Source: UBA6814 sp040753075 (GTDB taxonomy: Bacteria; Desulfobacterota; Desulfovibrionia; Desulfovibrionales; Desulfovibrionaceae). From it: a DNA stretch of 18,622 nucleotides. Below the pieces are notes generated by a model. That model was not told the DNA's origin. It did not search any database and saw nothing but the letters and a program-made list of their open reading frames with translations. Both the position numbers and the translations under genes were made by a program. Positions 8,105-16,131 of this stretch are shown in pieces (the first letter of the stretch is position 1; the number at the start of each line of letters is the position of its first letter). Location: the NCBI GenBank assembly GCA_040753075.1, contig JBFMHA010000075.1, forward strand, positions 1-18,622, given 5' to 3'.

Positions 8105-8154
8105 GCAGGGGGCTCCTCGCCCCCTGCACCCCTCGCCAGGGGGTAACCCCCTGG
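8105..8154. repeat. Tandem GC-rich hairpins between mqnB and mqnD
   Basis: Two perfect hairpins lie side by side: GCAGGGGGC/GCCCCCTGC (8105-8113 with 8119-8127, loop TCCTC) and CCAGGGGG/CCCCCTGG (8136-8143 with 8147-8154, loop TAA). Neither is followed by a T-run. The sequence resembles the dispersed CCCCTG/CAGGGG intergenic palindromes common in Desulfovibrio-type genomes. It may alter mqnB/mqnD transcript ratio or stability; that is inference. Confidence 0.7.
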
Positions 8155-8175
8155 ACCTTGACATGGAGTGGCTGC

Positions 8176-8958
8176 ATGGACGCCCTGACCGTCGCCGTTT
8201 CGCCCTGCCCGAACGATACGTTCATCTTCGGGGCGTGGGTGCTGGGGTATGTGCCGGACGCGCCGGACGCGCGGTTTTTTTGGCATGATGTCGAGGAGTT
8301 GAACCGCGCCGCGGGCCGCGGCGAGTACGACGTGGTCAAGGTGTCCGCGGTGCGGGGCCTGGGACTGGCGGAGTACGAGATCCTGGATGCGGGCGCGGCC
8401 TTCGGCCGGGGGGCGGGGCCCAAGCTGGTGGCCGCGCCGGGCGCGGCCGGGACGCCCCGGCGGGTGGCCGTGCCGGGCCTGATGACCACGGCGTGCGCCC
8501 TGTTGCGGGCCGCGCTGGGCCCGGACTTCGAGGCCGTTCCCGTGGTCTACGACCGGGTGGCGGACGAGGTGCGGGAGGGCCGGGCCGACGCCGGGCTGCT
8601 CATCCACGAGACCGCCCTGGCGCCGCAGCGCTACGGGCTGGAGGTCCGCCTGGACCTGGGCGCGTGGTGGGACGGCCAGGGCGGAGGCCCCCTGCCCCTG
8701 GGCGTGATCTGCGCGAAAAGATCGTTGGGAAAGGAGCGGCTGGCCGCGCTGGAGCGGACCATCCGCGCCAGCCTGGACGCGGCCCGGGAGGACCGCGCCC
8801 GGGTGTGGCCCCTGGCCCGGTCCCTGGCCCGGGAGCTGGACGACGCCATCCTCTGCGCCCACGTGGACGCCTACGTGGGCGACCTGTCCCGGTCCATGGG
8901 CGAGGCGGGACGGACGGCCCTGGCGCGGCTGGCGGGAATGGTTCAGGCTTCGGACTGA
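8176..8958 (+). CDS. mqnD: 1,4-dihydroxy-6-naphthoate synthase
   Basis: 260 residues of the MqnD family with a periplasmic-binding-protein-like fold. The N-terminal SPCPNDTFIFGA (9-20) is diagnostic, followed by YDVVKVSAVRG (51-61), PGLMTTA (100-106) and ADAGLLIHE (137-145), whose His144 matches the conserved catalytic histidine of the family. The enzyme converts cyclic dehypoxanthine futalosine to 1,4-dihydroxy-6-naphthoate. GGAG lies 7 bases before the ATG. The gene follows mqnB across a pair of hairpins. Its last 16 bases overlap the end of the convergent histidine kinase gene. Confidence 0.94.
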   Translation: MDALTVAVSPCPNDTFIFGAWVLGYVPDAPDARFFWHDVEELNRAAGRGEYDVVKVSAVRGLGLAEYEILDAGAAFGRGAGPKLVAAPGAAGTPRRVAVPGLMTTACALLRAALGPDFEAVPVVYDRVADEVREGRADAGLLIHETALAPQRYGLEVRLDLGAWWDGQGGGPLPLGVICAKRSLGKERLAALERTIRASLDAAREDRARVWPLARSLARELDDAILCAHVDAYVGDLSRSMGEAGRTALARLAGMVQASD

Positions 8959-10700
8959 GGCTCCTCCCCGGCCGGCCCGATGCCGGGCATGTCCACATGG
9001 AAGCTGCTGCCCCGGCCCGCTTCCGATTCCGCCCAGATACTCCCCCCGTAGTGCTCCGCGATCTCCCTGCAGATGGCCAGGCCCAGGCCCGCCCCGGTCG
9101 GCTTGCCGGCCTGCTTCTCCACGCTGCCCGCCTGCTGGAACCGGTTGAAGATGCCCTCCAGGTCTCCGGCCGGAATGCCCGGCCCGTTGTCGGACACGGT
9201 GATGCGCGCCCGGCCCGCGCCGCCGTCCGAGGCCGTGAGCCGCACCTCGCCGCCCGGGGCGAACTTGGCCGCATTGTCCAGGAGGTTGATGAGCATCTGC
9301 TTGATGCGGTCCGGGTCCGCGTGGAGATCGGGAAGGCCGGCCGGCGCATCCACCACGAGCCGGGTCCGGGTGAAGGGCGCGAATCGGCCGGCCACGCTTT
9401 CCGCCGCCTGGCCAAGGCAGGCGCGCAGGGCCAGCCGCCGGTCGTTCCAGGGCATGCGGCCGGACTCGATGCGCGAGAGGTCCAGCACGTTGTTGATGAG
9501 CCGGGTCAGCCGCTCCCCCTCCTCGATCACGATTCCCAGATTGTCCTGGATGCTGGCCGACTTCTTCCGGAGCTGGGCCTCGCTTTCGGCCAGCGGGACG
9601 AAGTGGCGGGAGAAGTCCCTGGCCACCAGCTTCACGAAGCCGAAGATGGAGGTCAGCGGGGTGCGCAGCTCGTGCGACACCGAGGACAGGAACCCGGACT
9701 TGAGTTCGTCCAGGTCGCGCAGCCGCGCGTTGGCGGCCTGGAGCTTCGCGGCCTGGGCCTCCAGGTCCCGGGTGCGCTCGCCCACCAGATCCTCCAGCCG
9801 GCGGTTGAGGGAGGCCAGCTGCTCCTCCACGGCCTGGCGCTCGGCGATCTCCGCCACCAGCTCGCGGCGGCGCTCCGCGTTCTGGACCAGGAGCGCGCCC
9901 AGGCGCTCCACGGCGCGGTTCACCATGTCGAACTCCCGGATCCTGGCCGCGGGCAGCCGGACCTCCTGCTCGTGCCGCCCGATCCGCTCCAGCCCGCCGG
10001 CCGCCTGCAGCGCCGGCGCCAGGATGTGCCTGCGGATGAAGGCCACCGCGGCCAGGGCCACCAGCAAGACGCAGCCCAGGGCCGCCGCCGCGGCGAGCAT
10101 GGAGCGCCGGGCCCGGCCGGCGATGGAGGTGAAATTCTCGGCCGTGACCCGCACCGCATCCCGGGACACGCTCCGCGAGAGCTCCTCGATCCTGGCCGCG
10201 GTCTCCCCCCACGCCCTGGCCGCCTCGTGGCGCAGCAGCAGGGCCTGCGCCCCCTGCCCCATGGCCAGCAGCGCCTCCTCCTGGTCCCGGAGCTCGGCGA
10301 TCCGGCGGATGGTGTGGAAGGCCTCGCGCGCCGCGTCGCTGACCCGCCGGTCCTGCTCGTAGAACATGGCCTGGGCCAGGGTCTGGGCCAGGTTCAGGGC
10401 GTCGTGGCGCGCGGCCTGGTCCGCGGCCAGGGCCACGCTCTCGCCGAAGCGCAGGAGGCGCTCCACGTTGAGCATGGTGCGCTGGCTCTCCATGATTCCC
10501 GGCAGCACCCTGTCCCGGGTGTCCAGGGCCTGGTCCGAGATGCTGTCCATGGCGTAGACCACGAGCAGCGCCAGCACGCCCACCGCAGCCACCATGGCCG
10601 CGCCCAGCAGCCGCGAGGCCGGGACCAGCCCGATCCTCCTCCCCAGGATGCCCGTGGCCTTCCCCTCGGATCGGGCGGCGGGAGCTGGAGCGGGGGACAT
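8943..10700 (-). CDS. Membrane sensor histidine kinase
   Basis: 585 residues. There is a transmembrane helix at about 30-51, a helical periplasmic region of about 150 residues, and a second helix at about 201-222. A HAMP-like linker follows (about 223-275), then a long coiled coil (about 275-335). The HisKA domain has VSHELRTPLTS with phospho-acceptor His343. The HATPase domain shows the N box INLLDNAAKF (471-480), G1 DNGPGIP (504-510) and G2 GAGLGLAI (536-543). It should autophosphorylate in response to a periplasmic signal. It lies 22 bases downstream of a solute-binding protein gene in the same direction, and AAGGA lies 9 bases before its ATG. No response regulator is next to it in this window. 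The periplasmic part is helical (four-helix-bundle style), so the ligand could be bound directly or presented by the binding protein. Confidence 0.93.
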   Translation of the reverse strand: MSPAPAPAARSEGKATGILGRRIGLVPASRLLGAAMVAAVGVLALLVVYAMDSISDQALDTRDRVLPGIMESQRTMLNVERLLRFGESVALAADQAARHDALNLAQTLAQAMFYEQDRRVSDAAREAFHTIRRIAELRDQEEALLAMGQGAQALLLRHEAARAWGETAARIEELSRSVSRDAVRVTAENFTSIAGRARRSMLAAAAALGCVLLVALAAVAFIRRHILAPALQAAGGLERIGRHEQEVRLPAARIREFDMVNRAVERLGALLVQNAERRRELVAEIAERQAVEEQLASLNRRLEDLVGERTRDLEAQAAKLQAANARLRDLDELKSGFLSSVSHELRTPLTSIFGFVKLVARDFSRHFVPLAESEAQLRKKSASIQDNLGIVIEEGERLTRLINNVLDLSRIESGRMPWNDRRLALRACLGQAAESVAGRFAPFTRTRLVVDAPAGLPDLHADPDRIKQMLINLLDNAAKFAPGGEVRLTASDGGAGRARITVSDNGPGIPAGDLEGIFNRFQQAGSVEKQAGKPTGAGLGLAICREIAEHYGGSIWAESEAGRGSSFHVDMPGIGPAGEEPQSEA

Positions 10701-10722
10701 GGCCGGGAGTCCTTGCTGGCTG

Positions 10723-11499
10723 CTAGTAGATGCTGAACGGGAAGTACTTCTGGTTGATCTGGTCGTATTCGCCGCTGATGCGTATCTCCTGCAGGGCCTT
10801 GTTGAACGCGTCGCGCAGCCTGACGTTGCCCTTGCGCAGGGCGATGTGGGCGGAGCTGGACAGATTCTTTCCGGTCAGCGGCTCCCCGATATAGGCGAAA
10901 TCCCTTCCCTTGTCGCTGCGCAGGAAGCCCAGGACGGTCAGGCTGTTGCAGAGGACCGCGTCCGCCTGGCCCGCTACCAGGAGGTCGAAGGCCCCCTCCT
11001 GGGTATCGGTAATCTTGAGGGTGACGGACGAACCGTAGGTGGCGGCCAGGTAGTCGGCGTGCACCGTGCTCCGCTGGGTGGCCACGGTCTTGCCGCGCAT
11101 CCCCTCCACGCTCGTGTCCAGGGTCGAACCGCGCCGGGCCACGAAGGAGGACGTGGTGCGGTAGTACCTGTCCGTGAACTCCACCCGCCTGGCCCGCTCC
11201 TCGGTGTAGGCCATGCTGGCCGCGATCACGTCGTATTTCCCGGCCTCCAGGCCGTCGATGATGCCGTCCCAGGGCGCGGCCACGAAATCGCACTCGGCCG
11301 AGATGGCCCGGCACAGGGCCTTGGCGATGTCCACGTCGAAGCCGCCCAGCTCTCCGCGGGCGTCCACGTAGTTGAAGGGCGGGTAGGCCCCCTCGGTGGC
11401 GACGCGCAGCTTCTCCCCGGCATGCGCGGGCAGGCCCGGCAGGGCAAGGAGAAGAATTCCAGCCAGAACTCCGCGCAAGGTCCTGATCCAAGCGTTCAT
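10723..11499 (-). CDS. Family 3 extracellular solute-binding protein (amino-acid type)
   Basis: 258 residues with a Sec signal peptide: a basic start MNAWIRTLRG, a hydrophobic core, and a likely cleavage after AHA (about residue 27). The mature part has the family 3 pattern: LRVATEGAYPPFNYVD, GELGGFDVDIAKALC, then WDGIIDGLEAGKYDVIAASMAYTEERA and a C-terminal ALQEIRISGEYDQINQKYF. Proteins of this type bind polar amino acids for ABC uptake. No permease or ATPase gene is adjacent; the next gene is a histidine kinase, so a role as a signal receptor for that kinase is plausible (inference). GAGGAGG lies upstream of the ATG. It heads a minus-strand pair, divergent from the polyprenyl synthase gene. 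Confidence 0.92.
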   Translation of the reverse strand: MNAWIRTLRGVLAGILLLALPGLPAHAGEKLRVATEGAYPPFNYVDARGELGGFDVDIAKALCRAISAECDFVAAPWDGIIDGLEAGKYDVIAASMAYTEERARRVEFTDRYYRTTSSFVARRGSTLDTSVEGMRGKTVATQRSTVHADYLAATYGSSVTLKITDTQEGAFDLLVAGQADAVLCNSLTVLGFLRSDKGRDFAYIGEPLTGKNLSSSAHIALRKGNVRLRDAFNKALQEIRISGEYDQINQKYFPFSIY

Positions 11500-11594
11500 G
11501 GCCGCCTCCTCGGGAACTCGGGCATTGTCCTATGAATTGGTGCACGTTTGTCGACGGCAAGTCAACCGATGCTGCGTGATCAGGAAGGGCGTCG

Positions 11595-11615
11595 CTCCCC
11601 GGGCCGGCCGGGGAG
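11595..11615 (+). other. Hairpin in the leader of the polyprenyl synthase gene
   Basis: CTCCCCGG (11595-11602) and CCGGGGAG (11608-11615) form a perfect 8-bp stem with a five-base loop, about 50 bases before the start codon. No T-run follows, so it is more likely a leader structure than a terminator. Confidence 0.4.
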
Positions 11616-11665
11616 GCGCGAAATACGCCTTGCGCTCCGGCCGCGGTGCGGCTAAGGAAACGCCC

Positions 11666-12637
11666 ATGTCCGACGTGTTCGCCTTCATTCAGGCCGAGCT
11701 TCCCCGGGTGAACGGGTTTCTGGAGCGCCAGGCCGCGGCCCTGGACCCGGTGGTCCGTCCCGTGGTGGAGCACGCGCTCCTGGCCGGAGGCAAGCGGCTG
11801 CGGCCCATGCTGGTGCTGCTCGCGGCCCGGGCGCTGCAGGCCCCGGCCCACATGGACCCCTATCCCCTGGCCTGTTCCCTGGAGCTCCTGCACACCGCGA
11901 CCCTGCTCCACGACGACATCCTGGACGGCGCGGACCTGCGCCGCGGCCGGCAGACCGCCCACCTGGTCTTCGGCGACCAGGAGGCCATCCTGGCCGGGGA
12001 CGTGCTCCTGGCCCTGGCCAACCGGCTGGTGGCCGAGTACGGCGATCCGCGCCTGACCTGGGTCCTGTCCGAGGCCATCATGCGCACCGCCACCGGCGAG
12101 GTCATGGAGATCGGGGCCACCCGCAAGCCGGACCTGGGCCTGGACCGCTACATGGACATCATCACCGGCAAGACCGCCTACCTGTTCCAGGGCGCGTGCC
12201 AGTGCGGGGCCATCCTGGCCGGCGCGGAGGAGGAGCTGGAGGACGCGGCCCTGCAGTTCGGCCTGCACCTGGGCGTGGCCTTCCAGCTGGTGGACGACTC
12301 CCTGGACTACACGGCCCGACCCGACGCCTTCGGCAAGCCCGAGGCCGGCGACCTGCGCGAGGGCAAGGTGACCATGCCGCTCCTGCTCTACCTGGAGCAG
12401 ATGGTCCCGGCCGAACGCGCGGCCTTTTCCGCCAAGTTCGCGGCCGGGACCCTGGACGAGGCCGAGATCGCCTCGCACCTGGCCCGCATCCGGGCCGAGG
12501 GGCATCCCGAGCGCACCCGCCAGGCCGCCCACGACCACGCGGCCAAGGCCGCCGCGGCCCTCTCCGCATTCCCGCAGGGACCCGAGGCCGCGCTTCTCTC
12601 CCAGATCCTGGATTTCGTGCTCTCCCGCAGCAACTAG
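11666..12637 (+). CDS. Polyprenyl diphosphate synthase (menaquinone side chain)
   Basis: 323 residues of the trans-isoprenyl diphosphate synthase family. GGKRLRP (41-47) precedes the first Asp-rich motif DDILD (83-87) with RRG (92-94) after it. GKTAYLF (168-174) is followed by the second Asp-rich motif DDSLD (210-214). Ala78, five residues before the first motif, is small, as in medium to long chain synthases, so the product is probably C30-C40 rather than farnesyl diphosphate; exact length is not readable. The likely role is to supply the isoprenoid tail to the UbiA-type prenyltransferase of this window. The start ATG has AAGGAAA upstream. The gene is divergent from the binding-protein/kinase pair and followed by a long hairpin and purL. 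Confidence 0.92.
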   Translation: MSDVFAFIQAELPRVNGFLERQAAALDPVVRPVVEHALLAGGKRLRPMLVLLAARALQAPAHMDPYPLACSLELLHTATLLHDDILDGADLRRGRQTAHLVFGDQEAILAGDVLLALANRLVAEYGDPRLTWVLSEAIMRTATGEVMEIGATRKPDLGLDRYMDIITGKTAYLFQGACQCGAILAGAEEELEDAALQFGLHLGVAFQLVDDSLDYTARPDAFGKPEAGDLREGKVTMPLLLYLEQMVPAERAAFSAKFAAGTLDEAEIASHLARIRAEGHPERTRQAAHDHAAKAAAALSAFPQGPEAALLSQILDFVLSRSN

Positions 12638-12753
12638 CCCCCATTCCCGGAAATTGCGCATTCTCCTCCTATGGAGTACCAAGGGGCTTCGCCACCGACC
12701 TCCGGTCGCGGGCGATATCCAAAACAACAAAAGTTTTTGAAGGGTTGGGAGGT

Positions 12754-12804
12754 CCAGGAGGGAGGGGAAACTTTTTTCTCAAAAAAGTTTCCCCTCCCTC
12801 CTGG
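12754..12804. repeat. Perfect 24-bp inverted repeat between polyprenyl synthase and purL
   Basis: Left arm 12754-12777 and right arm 12781-12804 are perfectly complementary over 24 bp, with a CTC loop. Each arm has a GC-rich outer part (CCAGGAGGGAGGGG) and an AT-rich tip (AAACTTTTTT). It belongs by appearance to the long intergenic palindromes common in Desulfovibrio-type genomes. It ends 18 bases before the purL start codon and 5 bases before its SD. Confidence 0.9.
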
Positions 12805-12822
12805 CCGCCGGAGGCAATCTTC

Positions 12823-15800
12823 ATGTCCAGCATGCTGACGCGGATCGAGGTGGGGCTTCTGCCGCACGTGGAGGACACGGGCGGCCGCAAGGCGGCCAGG
12901 GCAATCCAGGGGGCGCTGCGCCTGCCCGTGGACACGGTCCGGCTCGTCAAGGTGTTCACGGTCCAGGGCGTGGACCAGGCCGGCATCGACCGGGTCATCG
13001 CGGCCGGGGCCTTCCATGATCCCGTGGTCCAGACCGCGTCCCTCGCCCCCCTGGCCAGGGATTTCGAGTGGATCGTGGAGGTGGGCTTCCGCCCCGGGGT
13101 CACGGACAACGAGGGCCGCACCGCGCGGGAGACCGCGGCCCTGGTGCTGGGCCTGGACCGGGAGCGGGCCAAGGACCTGCACGTGTACACCTCCATCCAG
13201 TACCTGCTGTCCGGCGGCTGCCTGGAGCGCGACGACGTGGAGCGCATCGGCCGCGACCTGCTGGCCAACGAGCTCATCCAGCGCTTCGAACTGAAGAGCG
13301 CCGAGGAATGGGCCGCGCAGCCGGGCTTCCCGGCCCGGGCCGCGGAGGTCACGGGCAAGGCCAGCGACGAGGTGGCCATCATCGACCTCGCGGCCATGGA
13401 CGACGAGGCGCTCCTGGCCTTTTCCCGGGACAACACCCTGGCCCTGTCCCTGGAGGAGCTGCACGCGATCCGCGACCACTACGCCGACCCCGCGGTGCAG
13501 GCCAGGCGCAAGGACGCGGGCCTGGGCGACAAGCCCACCGACGCCGAGATCGAGGTCCTGGCCCAGACCTGGTCCGAGCACTGCAAGCACAAGATCTTCA
13601 ACGCCAGGATCGCCTACGAGAACAGGGACCAGGAAGAGCGCTACGAGATCGACGGACTCTTCCCCACCTTCATCGCCGGCTCCACCAGGATCCTGCGCCA
13701 GCGCATGGGCAAGGACGACTTCTGCCTGTCGGTGTTCAAGGACAACGCCGGGGTCATCCGCTTCGACGACGACCACGCGGTGTGCATCAAGGTGGAGACC
13801 CACAACAGCCCCTCGGCGCTCGACCCCTACGGCGGGGCGCTCACCGGCATCGTGGGCGTGAACCGCGACCCCATGGGCACCGGCCTGGGCGCGGAGCTGG
13901 TGTGCAACACCGACGTGTTCTGCTTCGCCTCGCCCTTCTGGAAGGAGGAGCTGCCCCCCCGCCTGCTGCACCCCCGCCGGGTGCTGGAGGGCGTGCGCGA
14001 GGGCGTGGAGCACGGCGGCAACAAGAGCGGCATCCCCACGGTGAACGGCTCCATCGTGTTCCACGACCAGTACCTGGGCAAGCCCCTGGTCTACTGCGGC
14101 ACCGTGGGCGTCATGCCCGCCACCGTGGCGGGCCGGCCCAGCCACGAGAAGTCCGTGGACCCGGGCGACGCCATCGTCATGACCGGCGGCCGCATCGGCA
14201 AGGACGGCATCCACGGTGCGACCTTCTCCTCGGAGGAGCTGCACGAGGGCAGCCCGGCCACCGCGGTGCAGATCGGCGACCCCATCACCCAGCGCAAGAT
14301 GTACGACTTCCTCATGCGCGCCCGCGACCTGGGCCTGTACAACGCCATCACCGACAACGGCGCGGGCGGCCTGTCCTCGTCCGTGGGCGAGATGGCCACC
14401 TTCGCCGGCGGCTGCCGGATGGACCTGGCCAAGGCCCCGCTCAAGTACGACGGCCTGCGCCCCTGGGAGATCCTGCTCTCCGAGGCCCAGGAGCGCATGA
14501 CCCTGGCCGTGCCCCAGGCCAAGCTCCCCGGGTTCCTGTCCCTGGCCCGGGAGATGGACGTGGAGGCCACGGTGCTGGGCGAGTTCACGGACACCGGCAT
14601 GTTCCACGTGACCTACGGGGGCAAGCCCGTGGCCTACATGGGCATGGACTTCCTGCACGACGGCGCGCCCCAGATGCAGCTCACCGCGGTCTGGGAGCGG
14701 CCCAAGGACGACGAGCCCTACATGCCGCTCTTCGTGGCCGACCAGGCCGCCCTGCTCAAGCGGATGCTGGGCCGGCTCAACATCTGCTCCAAGGAATACG
14801 TGGTGCGCCAGTACGACCACGAGGTGCAGGGCGGCAGCGCGGTGAAGCCGCTCACCGGCGCGGCCGACGACGGCCCCTCCGACGCCGGGGTGCTGCGGCC
14901 GGTGCTGGGCAGCCAGCGCGGCCTGGTGATCTCGCACGGCATCTGCCCCAAGTACTCCTTCCTGGACACCTACTGGATGATGGCCTCGGCCATCGACGAG
15001 GCGGTGCGCAACGCGGTGGCCGCGGGCGCTGACCCGCGGCACATGGCCGGGGTGGACAACTTCTGCTGGTGCGACCCGGTGCAGTCGGAGAAGACCCCGG
15101 ACGGCCACTACAAGCTGGCCCAGCTGGTGCGCGCCAACCAGGCCCTGGCCCATTTCTGCCTGGCCTACGGGGTCCCGTGCATTTCCGGCAAGGATTCGAT
15201 GAAGAACGATTATGCCGGCGGCGGAAAGAAGATATCCATCCCGCCCACGGTGCTCTACTCGGTCATGGCCGTGGCGCCTGACGTGGGGAAGTGCGTGACC
15301 ATGGACTTCAAGCAGCCCGGGGACCTGGTCTACCTCCTGGGCGTGACCTACCCCGAACTGGGCGGCAGCGAGATCTCCCAGCTCTTCCGCGCGCCGTTCC
15401 ACGACGTGCCCCAGGTCAACGCGGTGGAGGCCCGGGAGCGCTACCTGGCCCTGCACCGGGCCATGCAGGACGGCCTGGTCACGGCCTGCCACGACCTGTC
15501 CGACGGCGGCCTGGGCGTGGCCTTCGCCGAGATGGCCATCGGCGGCCGCATCGGCGCGCGCCTGGACGTGGCCAGAGTCCCCACCTGTCCTGGCGACATG
15601 GAGACCACGGACGCGCTGTACGCCGAGTCCAACTCCCGGCTGCTGGTCACGGTGAAGCCCGCGGACGCGGCGGCCTTCGAGGCCCGGTTCGCGGGCCAGG
15701 TCTGCGCCCGGGTGGGCGAGGTGCTGGCCGGCGACACGGTGGAGATCGTGCGCGGCGATGCGCCGGTGCTGTCCCTGCCCGTGGCCGACCTGGCGGCGGC

Positions 15801-15855
15801 CTGGAAGGCCCCCCTGGCCTGGGGCCAGGCCCCGGCGGCCGACGCCGCGTCCTGA
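12823..15855 (+). CDS. purL: Phosphoribosylformylglycinamidine synthase, PurS-PurL fusion
   Basis: 1010 residues. The first 160 or so carry two PurS-like repeats (RIEVGLLPHVEDTGG and later VEVGFRPGVTDNEG). The synthase body follows, with TWSEHCKHK (His253), KVETHNSPSALDPYGG (near 323-338), GNKSGIPTVNGS, then a second half with GGSAVKPLTG, SGKDSMKNDY and ACHDLSDGGLGVAFAE. The enzyme makes FGAM from FGAR, ATP and glutamine in purine synthesis. It lacks the C-terminal glutaminase domain of the 1295-residue E. coli PurL, so a separate PurQ is expected elsewhere. The ATG at 12823 has GGAGG 8 bases upstream; a second ATG at 12832 is too far from it. The gene is followed by a strong terminator. Confidence 0.93.
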   Translation: MSSMLTRIEVGLLPHVEDTGGRKAARAIQGALRLPVDTVRLVKVFTVQGVDQAGIDRVIAAGAFHDPVVQTASLAPLARDFEWIVEVGFRPGVTDNEGRTARETAALVLGLDRERAKDLHVYTSIQYLLSGGCLERDDVERIGRDLLANELIQRFELKSAEEWAAQPGFPARAAEVTGKASDEVAIIDLAAMDDEALLAFSRDNTLALSLEELHAIRDHYADPAVQARRKDAGLGDKPTDAEIEVLAQTWSEHCKHKIFNARIAYENRDQEERYEIDGLFPTFIAGSTRILRQRMGKDDFCLSVFKDNAGVIRFDDDHAVCIKVETHNSPSALDPYGGALTGIVGVNRDPMGTGLGAELVCNTDVFCFASPFWKEELPPRLLHPRRVLEGVREGVEHGGNKSGIPTVNGSIVFHDQYLGKPLVYCGTVGVMPATVAGRPSHEKSVDPGDAIVMTGGRIGKDGIHGATFSSEELHEGSPATAVQIGDPITQRKMYDFLMRARDLGLYNAITDNGAGGLSSSVGEMATFAGGCRMDLAKAPLKYDGLRPWEILLSEAQERMTLAVPQAKLPGFLSLAREMDVEATVLGEFTDTGMFHVTYGGKPVAYMGMDFLHDGAPQMQLTAVWERPKDDEPYMPLFVADQAALLKRMLGRLNICSKEYVVRQYDHEVQGGSAVKPLTGAADDGPSDAGVLRPVLGSQRGLVISHGICPKYSFLDTYWMMASAIDEAVRNAVAAGADPRHMAGVDNFCWCDPVQSEKTPDGHYKLAQLVRANQALAHFCLAYGVPCISGKDSMKNDYAGGGKKISIPPTVLYSVMAVAPDVGKCVTMDFKQPGDLVYLLGVTYPELGGSEISQLFRAPFHDVPQVNAVEARERYLALHRAMQDGLVTACHDLSDGGLGVAFAEMAIGGRIGARLDVARVPTCPGDMETTDALYAESNSRLLVTVKPADAAAFEARFAGQVCARVGEVLAGDTVEIVRGDAPVLSLPVADLAAAWKAPLAWGQAPAADAAS

Positions 15856-15904
15856 TCCGCGGGCGCATCCCGCCCGCCGGGGCGGCCAACCGCACGACAA
15901 CAAC

Positions 15905-15934
15905 GGCCCGGGGCGCAAGCCCCGGGCCTTTTTT
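15905..15934 (+). terminator. Intrinsic terminator after purL
   Basis: A 10-bp perfect stem (GGCCCGGGGC / GCCCCGGGCC) with a GCAA tetraloop is followed by six T. It lies 50 bases after the purL stop codon and separates purL from tyrS. Confidence 0.93.
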
Positions 15935-16042
15935 GTCGGGTCATGCGGCCGGGTCATGAAACATGCGTGCGCCTGTTTCCCGCCACGGCATCCCTCACGA
16001 CGGCGGGCCGCCGCCTTGAAGAGGCCTCATGCCCCCCCGACG

Positions 16043-16071
16043 TTGACCCCCGCCCCCGGCCCGGCTATGGT
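16043..16071 (+). promoter_or_regulatory. Sigma-70-type promoter for tyrS
   Basis: TTGACC (16043-16048) and TATGGT (16066-16071) are separated by exactly 17 bases. Transcription would start near 16078, giving a leader of about 50 bases before tyrS. It lies between the purL terminator and tyrS, where a promoter is needed. Confidence 0.65.
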
Positions 16072-16131
16072 CGCACGCCGCGATCCCCACCCGGGCCGCG
16101 GCCCCCGCAACCTTCAACAGTTGGAAGACCC

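Noticed and set aside
11500..11600. Promoter elements in the divergent binding-protein/polyprenyl synthase region, such as TTGACT on the minus strand.
   Set aside because: No -10 box of acceptable quality lies at the right distance, so none is listed.
10394..12730. A 778-aa minus-strand open frame across the polyprenyl synthase and binding-protein genes.
   Set aside because: It overlaps strongly supported genes in other frames and has shadow composition, changing character where the real genes change.
12634..15957. A 1107-aa minus-strand open frame covering purL.
   Set aside because: It mirrors the purL gene exactly. High GC leaves the antisense frame free of stops, and the product is a His/Gly/Val/Leu-rich sequence without domains.
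15935..16131. A T-box or other riboswitch ahead of tyrS.
   Set aside because: The predicted start site leaves only about 50 bases of leader, too short for a T-box, and no specifier or antiterminator pattern is visible.
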